Source: Armatimonadia bacterium (GTDB taxonomy: Bacteria; Armatimonadota; Zipacnadia; Zipacnadales; JABUFB01). From it: a DNA stretch of 64,000 nucleotides. Position numbers and translations under genes: made by a program. Each line of letters begins with the position of its first letter. The stretch's first letter is position 1. The notes under the pieces were generated by a model that had not been told where the DNA came from, made no database searches, and was given only the letters and a program-made list of their open reading frames with translations. The stretch is from assembly GCA_039679385.1 (NCBI GenBank), contig JBDKVB010000069.1, forward strand, positions 25,382-89,381. Reading direction: 5' to 3'. Positions 29,013 to 36,600 of the stretch are shown here, in pieces.

Positions 29013-29660
29013 TTAGGAGCTGGGCTCCGCCGGGTCCCAGCACAGCTTCTGGTCGACGCTCTGCTCCTTGGCCCACTTGCAGTGGCCATCGACGTAGCCG
29101 AAGATCAGGCCGTCATTGTGACGCTGAGGGTACTTGTTGCCGATGAAGGAGTCGTCCTGGGGCGGATGACCGGCGAGGTCGTTGTTGGCGTCATTGATCC
29201 ACCAGCGTCCGCTGGTTGCGACCTTGCTATCCCCGGTGAGGTTCGGGTTCATCACCTCAGGCGAGGCATCGCCCACCAGGATCTTCACAGCCGGGTCGAA
29301 GAAGTTGCCCAGAGACTGGGCGCTGGCATAGTAGCTCAACCCATAGCCAGGTCCGCTGTCCTTACGGTCCGGGCAGAACATGATCTGGCGGTTGTGAGTG
29401 TAGGGGAAGATGCCGTTGTACCACTGGGTCTGGGGATCGCCGGCCACGAGCTGGCCCTTGACGATGCACTCGTCAAAGTCCTGCGCATACATTGAGACGG
29501 CCATGCAGATCTGGTGGAGGTTGGAGATACAGGCGGCCTGTCGCCCCTTGGCCCGTGCGTTGGAGTATACGGGCATGAGGATAGAGGCCAGGATGGAGAT
29601 GATGGCAATAACCACCAGCAACTCGATCAGCGTGAAGCCCTGGCTGCGTCTTGGGTCCAT
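29013..29660 (-). CDS. Pseudopilin with H-X9-DG C-terminal motif
   Basis: The protein has 215 residues from ATG 29660. The N-terminus [20 protein letters not shown] is a type IV prepilin leader: cleavage is expected after Gly, with Glu at +5. NARAKGRQAACISNLHQ is typical of the DUF1559/H-X9-DG pseudopilins. Near the C-terminus H-x9-DG is present (His in QRHND, then YVDGHCKWA). Such proteins are highly multiplied in Armatimonadota, Planctomycetota and Lentisphaerota, and their role is poorly known. This copy is separate from the two at 41-43 kb. Confidence 0.85.
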   Translation of the reverse strand: MDPRRSQGFTLIELLVVIAIISILASILMPVYSNARAKGRQAACISNLHQICMAVSMYAQDFDECIVKGQLVAGDPQTQWYNGIFPYTHNRQIMFCPDRKDSGPGYGLSYYASAQSLGNFFDPAVKILVGDASPEVMNPNLTGDSKVATSGRWWINDANNDLAGHPPQDDSFIGNKYPQRHNDGLIFGYVDGHCKWAKEQSVDQKLCWDPAEPSS

Positions 29661-29807
29661 CTGAGTCCCGCCTTTCACCCTCCTGGACCGCCCGAGGCCT
29701 TAGCCCTGCATCGCCTGAGGTATCCTTCACTAACCATAACGCTTACCCCCCACTTTGGTTCACTCACCAAGGCTCCCCTGGACTCGGAATCACCAGGAGG
29801 TGTCAGT

Positions 29808-29825
29808 ATGGACGAGAGGGAATAG
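29808..29825 (+). CDS. Possible five-codon leader ORF before glpK
   Basis: ATG-GAC-GAG-AGG-GAA-TAG encodes MDERE. A consensus Shine-Dalgarno AGGAGG lies at 29795-29800 with a 7-nt spacer, the best ribosome-binding site near glpK. The stop is 36 nt before glpK, in the same frame. glpK itself has only a weak RBS. The mini-ORF could set translation of glpK by coupling, or be chance. Confidence 0.35.
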   Translation: MDERE

Positions 29826-29861
29826 GGGCAAGTTCCAGCAGCCCGAACCTCTGGGTGATCC

Positions 29862-31337
29862 ATGAGCGCAGACTGCCTTCTTGCCATCGATCAGGGCACT
29901 ACCTCCAGCCGGGCGGTGATCGTCGGGCCTTCGGGCACCATCATCGCCGACCACCGCTGTGAGTTCCCGCAGCACTACCCCCGACCGGGCTGGGTGGAGC
30001 ACGATCTGGAGGACCTCTGGGACAGCGTGGTTTCCTCCGTTACGGGCGCGATCGCCAAGCTCCCCGGAGGCTGGAACCGCATCGCCGCCCTGGGTGTCAC
30101 CAATCAGCGCGAGACCATCGGAGTCTGGGAGCGACGAAGCAGCCGCCCCGTCTCAAGGGCCATCGTCTGGCAGTGTCGCCGCACGGCTGAGATGTGCGAT
30201 ATACTTCGCCGTGACCATGCCGAGGCCCTGCACCGCCTCACCGGTCTGACGGTCGATCCCTACTTCTCGGGTCCCAAGCTGCGCTGGCTGCTGGACAATA
30301 CCCCCGGGCTGCGCGGGAGAATCGGCGAACTCGCCGCCGGCACCATCGACACCTGGGTCGTGTGGAAGCTTACCGGCGGGGCACAGCACCTCACCGACCC
30401 GACCAACGCGTGCCGGACGATGCTGTACGACCTCGATCAGCGCGCCTGGTCGCCGGAGCTGCTGGACCTGATGGACCTTCCCCGGGAGATTCTGCCGCAG
30501 GTGGTGGCCTCCGGTGGGCGCTTTGGCGAAACCGCCCCGTGCGAGGGGATTCCGGGCGGGATCCCGATCTGTGCGGTGATGGGCGACCAGCAGTCAGCCC
30601 TGTTCGGTCAGGGGGGCGTGGAGGCCGGGCAAGCCAAGAACACCTACGGGACGGGATGTTTCCTGCTTGCCAACACAGGGCGAAGTCGCGTAGACTCCCG
30701 GGCTGGTCTTCTCTCTACCCTCGCCTGCGATGCCACAGGGAGCCCGTGCTACGCTCTGGAGGGTAGTGTTTTCGTCGCAGGGGCGGCCGTGCAATGGCTC
30801 CGCGACGAGTTGGGCGTGATATCCTCGTCCGCCGAAGTGGAGACGCTGGCGGCGTCGGTCCCCGATACAGCGGGCGTGTCCTTCGTTCCGGCCTTTGTTG
30901 GTCTAGGTGCCCCGTACTGGGATGCCGGTGCTCGTGGCGCGCTTCTGGGCCTCACTCGCGGAGCTGGACGGGCTCACCTTGCCCGCGCCGCCCTGGAGGC
31001 CATTGCGCACCAGAGCGTTGACGTGCTGGAGGCCATGGCGACAGACGGCGCCGAGGTGGTCCAGTTGAGGGTCGACGGCGGGGCAAGTCGCAACAACCTG
31101 CTTATGCAGATCCAGGCCGATCTCGCCGGCCTGACGGTCCTGCGCCCCCAGGAGGTTGAGATGACCGCTCTGGGAGCCGCCTACCTGGCAGGGATCAGTG
31201 CCGGGCTCTGGACAGACCCCTGGAGCGCCTCGGAGGGCCTGGATCGCTTCGAGCCGCGGCTGACTGAAGCCGAACGTGTCGAGCGCCGGTCTCGCTGGCG
31301 TGATGCCGTTGCGCGGGTCCGGAGCAACCAGAGGTGA
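29862..31337 (+). CDS. glpK: Glycerol kinase
   Basis: The protein has 491 residues, the normal length. FGGY-family landmarks are LLAIDQGTTSSRAVIV, LGVTNQRETIGVW, a GDQQSALFGQGG nucleotide-site loop, GLGAPYWDAGARGALLGLTRG and DGGASRNNLLMQIQAD. The combination is specific for glycerol kinase, which makes sn-glycerol 3-phosphate from glycerol and ATP. The glycerophosphodiesterase fragment at the window start could feed the same pool, but it is 30 kb away. No glpF or glpD is adjacent. ATG 29862 matches the family start; its RBS is weak. Confidence 0.95.
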   Translation: MSADCLLAIDQGTTSSRAVIVGPSGTIIADHRCEFPQHYPRPGWVEHDLEDLWDSVVSSVTGAIAKLPGGWNRIAALGVTNQRETIGVWERRSSRPVSRAIVWQCRRTAEMCDILRRDHAEALHRLTGLTVDPYFSGPKLRWLLDNTPGLRGRIGELAAGTIDTWVVWKLTGGAQHLTDPTNACRTMLYDLDQRAWSPELLDLMDLPREILPQVVASGGRFGETAPCEGIPGGIPICAVMGDQQSALFGQGGVEAGQAKNTYGTGCFLLANTGRSRVDSRAGLLSTLACDATGSPCYALEGSVFVAGAAVQWLRDELGVISSSAEVETLAASVPDTAGVSFVPAFVGLGAPYWDAGARGALLGLTRGAGRAHLARAALEAIAHQSVDVLEAMATDGAEVVQLRVDGGASRNNLLMQIQADLAGLTVLRPQEVEMTALGAAYLAGISAGLWTDPWSASEGLDRFEPRLTEAERVERRSRWRDAVARVRSNQR

Positions 31338-31450
31338 GAAGCTCTCTCGATCTGCAGGTCGATCGTGCTAGAGGTGCTGGAAGGCGAGAAGGAGAATTCC
31401 CGCTCACGAGGAAATGCACCGGCACACCCGGCACGGAAGCGTCGGTGAAG

Positions 31451-31477
31451 AGCCCCGGGCGTGTGGTCCGCGGGGCT
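31451..31477 (+). terminator. Weak hairpin downstream of glpK
   Basis: A 7-bp stem, AGCCCCG (31451-31457) with CGGGGCT (31471-31477), is followed by GTTTAC. It lies in the 294-bp gap after glpK, which otherwise holds the promoter at 31542 and nothing else I can read. The long loop and short T-run make it uncertain. Confidence 0.35.
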
Positions 31478-31541
31478 GTTTACGGGAGTACGGGGACAAG
31501 GGCGGCCCGCGGCCGCGGAGCCAGGATCGGCGCCGCCAATC

Positions 31542-31570
31542 TTGACGCCTGCCTAGGGTAATGTTACGAT
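31542..31570 (+). promoter_or_regulatory. Promoter of the FtsX / Zn-ribbon ABC / M28-FtsX cluster
   Basis: TTGACG (31542-31547), a 17-bp spacer and TACGAT (31565-31570) preceded by TGT make an extended -10. The small permease starts about 60 nt downstream. It probably drives at least the first two genes, perhaps up to the terminator at 38795. Confidence 0.65.
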
Positions 31571-31631
31571 TACCTCTTGCCCCTGAGATCCCCCCAGATA
31601 CCCCTCTGTGGGCAGTGGAGTCGATTGCACC

Positions 31632-32339
31632 ATGATGGACGTAAAGAAGCTTGCGGAGCTCGCTCGTACAGACGAAGGTCCGGTCAAGATCCAGCGGCAG
31701 ATGAGCTTGCCCTGGAAGGATGCCTTCCGTATCAGCATCAAGAACGTGACCCTCCGCCTGGGTCGAGCGGCGATCACCGCCTCTGGTGTGGTGCTGGGTA
31801 TTGCGTTCCTGATGTCGATCTGGACCTCTCGCGTGTGCACCGACGGCATCGAGAGGTACGAAGCCCAGAGCGCTCGCGCTGTCAACCTCGAGAGCGGCCC
31901 AGGTGGCGAGGCTGCCAAGGCCGAGAAAGTGCAGCGCACTGCGCGCCAGAACTGGCTCGTGGTCATGTCCCTGCTGGTGTGCATGGTAGGGATCACAAAC
32001 TCCATGCTCATGTCGGTAACGGAGCGGTTCCGTGAGATCGGAACCATGAAGTGCCTCGGCGCGCTAGACGCTTTCATCGTTCGGTTATTCCTCATAGAAA
32101 CGGCCCTGATGGGATTTCTTGGATCTCTAGTCGGGGGCCTCCTAGGCCTCCTGGTGATGCTGATCGTCTTCACCATCAAGGACCACTCCGTGGCGGCGAA
32201 GATGGACTGGGGTCAGCTGGCGATCTACCTGGCTGTGTCGCTGAGTATCGGCATTGTCGTCTCCCTGTGTGCCGCGGTAATCCCGGCCATGGGTGCAGCG
32301 AAGATGCCTGCAGCAGCGGCGCTGCAAAGCGAAGTCTAG
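31632..32339 (+). CDS. Minimal FtsX/MacB-type ABC permease
   Basis: The protein has about 235 residues; consecutive ATGs at 31632 and 31635 are both possible. After a polar N-terminus, LPWKDAFRISIKNVTLRLGRAAITASGVVLGIAFLMSIW is the usual FtsX-family entry to membrane segment 1. Only ~75 residues separate it from segment 2, where MacB/LolC-type proteins have a ~200-250-residue periplasmic domain. WLVVMSLLVCMVGITNSMLMSVTERFREIGTMKCLGA is the family's cytoplasmic coupling motif, followed by two more membrane segments. It is likely a partner of the ATPase encoded next (165 nt away). The short ectodomain suggests the large M28-FtsX protein supplies the external part. Confidence 0.7.
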   Translation: MMDVKKLAELARTDEGPVKIQRQMSLPWKDAFRISIKNVTLRLGRAAITASGVVLGIAFLMSIWTSRVCTDGIERYEAQSARAVNLESGPGGEAAKAEKVQRTARQNWLVVMSLLVCMVGITNSMLMSVTERFREIGTMKCLGALDAFIVRLFLIETALMGFLGSLVGGLLGLLVMLIVFTIKDHSVAAKMDWGQLAIYLAVSLSIGIVVSLCAAVIPAMGAAKMPAAAALQSEV

Positions 32340-32504
32340 GCAGCAAGTGCATACTGCCGCGGACGACGGAGCCCGTATCCGCGGTTGGGTGATCTAGGCA
32401 GGCATAGGCCTGCTATCCGTTGGCCATTCTCCTACGCGAGGTTCCCATGGCGGGGCCGTCGCGGGCAATGCCCGGATCGCGTGGGGGTAGCAGGAGGCTG
32501 TCTC

Positions 32505-33416
32505 ATGGCGCTCATCAAGTGCCCGAACCCGAACTGCGATTATGAGGTAGAAACCACCGGCCTCGTAACGGTCTGCCCCAAGTGCAAGACCGACCTTCGG
32601 GGCGTGATGCAAGAGCTCTCGAAGATCGGCGAGGGTAAGTTCAAGGCCGCAGACCTGGTGCATGACGATTCGGTCACAACCCACGAGTACATCGTCCGCA
32701 CCAAGGGTCTGACCAAGGAGTACCGCATGGGCGACAACATCGTCCGTGCCCTCCGTGGGGTCGACCTGGACATTCGCCGCGGCGAGTACCTCTCCATCAT
32801 GGGCCCGTCCGGTTCGGGCAAGTCGACCCTGTTCAACATGGTTGGCGGCCTCGATAAGCCCACCAGCGGGACTTGCTTCATCGAAGAGGTCGACATGGCC
32901 CAGCTCGACGCTTTTGAGCTGGCCTGGCTGCGCTGCCGCAAGATCGGCTACATCTTCCAGACCTTCAACCTCATCCCGGTCATGACCGCCCTCGAGAACG
33001 TGACCCTGCCCATGATCTTTGCCGGAATGAACTCCGACGAGATGATGGAACGCGGCCGCACGCTCCTCGAACTGGTCGGCCTCGGTGAGCGCCTGCACCA
33101 CAAGCCCTCTGAGTGCTCCGGCGGACAGCAGCAGCGTATCGCTGTCGCCCGCGCCCTGGCGAACAGCCCGGCCATCATCCTGGCTGACGAGCCCACCGGC
33201 AACCTCGACCTCCAGACCGGTAAGGAGATCATCGAGCTGCTCAAGGAGCTCAACGTCGAAAGCGGCGTCACCATCATCTCTGCCACCCACGACCTCAAGA
33301 TGATTGACGTATCCGACCGTGTCGTCCACATCCGTGACGGCGGTGTCGAGCGCATCGACAAGCGCGAGGACATCGAACTCGCAGTCGGTGTTATGGGCGG
33401 GCAGCAGGGGCACTAG
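32505..33416 (+). CDS. ABC transporter ATPase (MacB/LolD type) with N-terminal zinc ribbon
   Basis: The protein has 303 residues from ATG 32505 behind GGAGG. Residues 1-30 form a treble-clef-like zinc ribbon, C6-x4-C11 and C24-x2-C27, not normally part of LolD/MacB/FtsE ATPases. From about residue 65 the ATPase is canonical: Walker [11 protein letters not shown]-loop FQTFNL, signature CSGGQQQR, Walker B ILADEPTGNLD and H-loop ATHDL. This subgroup drives FtsX-fold permeases that work by mechanotransmission rather than classical import. It lies between a small FtsX permease and the large M28-FtsX fusion, so it likely energises one or both. Confidence 0.9.
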   Translation: MALIKCPNPNCDYEVETTGLVTVCPKCKTDLRGVMQELSKIGEGKFKAADLVHDDSVTTHEYIVRTKGLTKEYRMGDNIVRALRGVDLDIRRGEYLSIMGPSGSGKSTLFNMVGGLDKPTSGTCFIEEVDMAQLDAFELAWLRCRKIGYIFQTFNLIPVMTALENVTLPMIFAGMNSDEMMERGRTLLELVGLGERLHHKPSECSGGQQQRIAVARALANSPAIILADEPTGNLDLQTGKEIIELLKELNVESGVTIISATHDLKMIDVSDRVVHIRDGGVERIDKREDIELAVGVMGGQQGH

Positions 33417-33654
33417 CCGTACCCGCGCCACCGCGGTCGGCGGCCCAAGTGCTGCTGTCGCGACCCGTGGTGGGTCGGCTCGTTGGGGGATGAGGTGGGG
33501 CAGCCGAGTCGAGACCTGAGAGCCAAACCCAAATCTAGATCCACAAACCTGGGCCCCCGGCAATCGGCGCAGAGACCATGTCCGCGCCGTGGAGGGTGAG
33601 GCGTGCACCATCGCCCCTCTTCGCTGCTGAGGTGCCCAAGGCGGTGAGCCTGTC

Positions 33655-36600
33655 TTGAAGCGCGCAACAACAGGACGATTCCGGGGTCTGCTTACCTTCG
33701 CGGCGATCCTGGTCCTGACCGCAGGGTCTGCGGTCGCCCCGGCCCAACGCCAAAGCAGTGAAGAAGAAGAAATCGTCCTGAAGTCGGACACCGACTACCA
33801 GAAGGTATCGACGCTGGTTGATCCAGCCGAGATGCAGGCCACCATCCAAGAGATGGCTGGCCTCGGATCCCGTGTCACGGGCTATGACGGCTGCGATCAG
33901 GCCGCCAAGCTCGTCGAGACCCGCTTCCGCGAGCTCGGTCTTCAGGACGTCGAAGTCGAGGAGTTCCCGGTCGTCGTCCCTGTCGTCAAGCCCGATGCCC
34001 AGGGACGTGCGGCCTCTCTCTCCGTCAAGGGCGCCGATAGCTTCGGGATCATCCCCCTGTGGCCCAACATGGTCCGCACCCCGAAGACCCCGACCGAAGG
34101 CGTTAACGGACGCCTGGTCTACGGCGGAACCGGCAACCTGCGCTTCTTCAATGGCAAGGATATCTCCGAGTCGATCGTCATGGTCGACTTCAACTGCGGC
34201 GCCGACTGGTTCAACGCTCCCCTGCTGGGCGCCAAGGCGGTTCTGTTCATCGAGCCCGATGAGACGATCCGTGGCGAAGCCGAGCAGAAGTTCCTCTCCA
34301 TCCCGACGAACATCCCGCGCTACTGGGTACCGAAAGACGTCGCCGACTACCTCATGGGGCTCCTGCGCAGCGAGGACCGCGTCGACATCACCCTCAAGTG
34401 CAACATGGCTTGGGAGCAGCGCACGGGCAAGAACATCGTCGCACACATCAAGGGCACCGACCCGCGGCTCAGCAAGCAACAGGTCGTCGTCCAGGCCTAC
34501 TATGACTCGATCTCCGTCGCTCCGACCGTCGCTCCTGGCGGCGAGAACGCCTGCAGCATCGCCGCCCTCTACCAGATCATAAAGGCCGTGCAGGCCAACC
34601 CACCCAAGCGCAGCATCACCTTCCTGGCCACTGCCGGGCACTTCGAGGCCCTGAGCGGCGCCAAGTACTTCATCCGCGAGCGAATCCGCGGTGGACGCAG
34701 CGAACGTCGCGTCCGCCAACTGTTCTCGCTGGTCAACAAGGGCCGGCGTGAGATCGAGGACGCCGCCGACCGCGTTTGGGAGGAAGACAAGTCCACAAAG
34801 ATCGAGAAGACCGAGGAAGAGATCGTCGCCGAGCGCATGCGCGCTCTCGGACGCATCCAAAAGTCCATCCACTTCGCCCAGAAGAACATGGGCAAGATGG
34901 GCAAGGTCATCCGCAAAGCACTCAAGGAAGATCCGAACCGCGGCAAGCTCGACGAGTGGCAGCTCAACGACGCAGAGAAGAAGGAGCGCCTCCGACTCAT
35001 CGACGAGTTCCAGAAGGCCGGACCCGGGATGACCAAGGCGCTCGAGGACGCTATCGGCGTGGTCCGCGAGGCTCGAAAGGTTCCCGAGACAGCCTCCCTT
35101 GAAGACAGGAAGGCGCAGCTCGAGAAGGTAAAGGCCTCCATCGACGCCTCTACCGACGCCCTCGACTTCTCCCAGGAGGACATCTCCCTCTGGTTCTCCG
35201 TTGACTTGTCGAGCCACAACAATGCCTACGGCATCTTCTACAAGGGCTACTTCTACAACTACAGCGAGAACATCCAGTGGAAGTTCTCCGACATCGGTAA
35301 GAAGGCTCGCGAGTACGGCGACCTGATCGGCCAGGCCCTCGGTGTCGACGCTACGACACGCTTCGCCGACGGCATCAACGCGATCCAGGGCAAGACCTGG
35401 CAGACCTACATGGCCGGCAAGCTTGCACTGGACAGCGAAGTCGCCACCCTCGCCGGCATCCCCGGTCTGGGCTTCGCGACGATCAACGACTCGCGGCCCC
35501 TCGTCGACACGCCACTGGACACCCCACAGAAGGTTGACGTCGACAACCTGGCAGCGCAGACCACCTTCCTGAGCTGCATGCTGTGTGACCTGATCAATAT
35601 CTCCGACCCGGCCAACAAGGACCTCTACGACCTGCAGCTGGACGACAACTTCGTCGAGGTCAAGGGGCGCCTAGTTGAGTTCAACCCGGAGATGACCACC
35701 TTCCCGGACGAGCCGATGACCGCCGCCATGGGCGCCATCGCCGTCGCCCGCACTGGCACGAAAACCTCCATGGGTGTGCGCTCCGAGCTCTTTGCCGTGC
35801 CGAGCAACCTGCCTCCGTACGCTGAGATCAAGGAGAACGGCCAGGTCACCCAGTTCAGGGTCCCCGACCAGACCAAGGACCCGAAGGGCTACAATGCCTT
35901 CCGACGTGAGCACCGCCGCGCCTTCGAAGAGTGGAAGGACAAGGGCGGCAAGATCCACATGCTGGGCTTGCCGAACAGTCGTGCCAGGGGCGGTGTGACC
36001 CCGGTCGAGGGCTACATGCTCGACCCGGAGGACGGGCGCGTCTCGATGGCCCCGGACAAGGGGGTCAACGGTGAGACGGCATACCCGACCGCTCTCACCA
36101 TGGACCAGGAGATCAAGCCTGTCACCAGCGTCATGTTCAAGTGCAAGGCCATGACCATCTTCGACATGGTCGACCAGCGCTTCTTCGAGCTTCTGCGCGA
36201 GATAAATGTCTACGACGCGGCCAATGACGCCTCCCCTTACGAGTACGGTTTCTGCCTGCCGCTTCCGCCGCAGCAGTTCGTGTCGGCCTATGAGCCGGTC
36301 GCCGTCGTCTTTGCGCAGAGCGGTACCAAGGTCAAGGTGACCATGGGCGCCAGCGTTCTGGGTCTGCGCATGGTCCTTGTGAACCCGACGCCTTTGAAGC
36401 CGGAGGGCGAAGGCTACCTGATCGACGATAACGCTTCCATGTATGCGACGCCGTACCGCGTCGCCGCCGACATGTGGAAGCTCGACGAAGACCGCATGTC
36501 GAAACTGCGCAAGCACGGCATCGAGAACAGCCGCGTCGACGCAGCCCACGAGCAGGCGCATGATGACCTGATCGCGGCCGAAGACCTGATGCAGCGACGG

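Noticed and set aside
29755..29770. Inverted repeat TTGGT-6-ACCAA upstream of glpK as an operator
   Set aside because: Arms of five bases are expected by chance, and no promoter could be placed over it.
33535..35217. A ~560-codon antisense open frame over the M28-FtsX gene, and similar ones at 197-1918 and 57368-59431
   Set aside because: All lie inside well-supported genes, lack an RBS and encode low-complexity Gly/Val/Asp- or Arg-rich sequence typical of GC-rich shadows.
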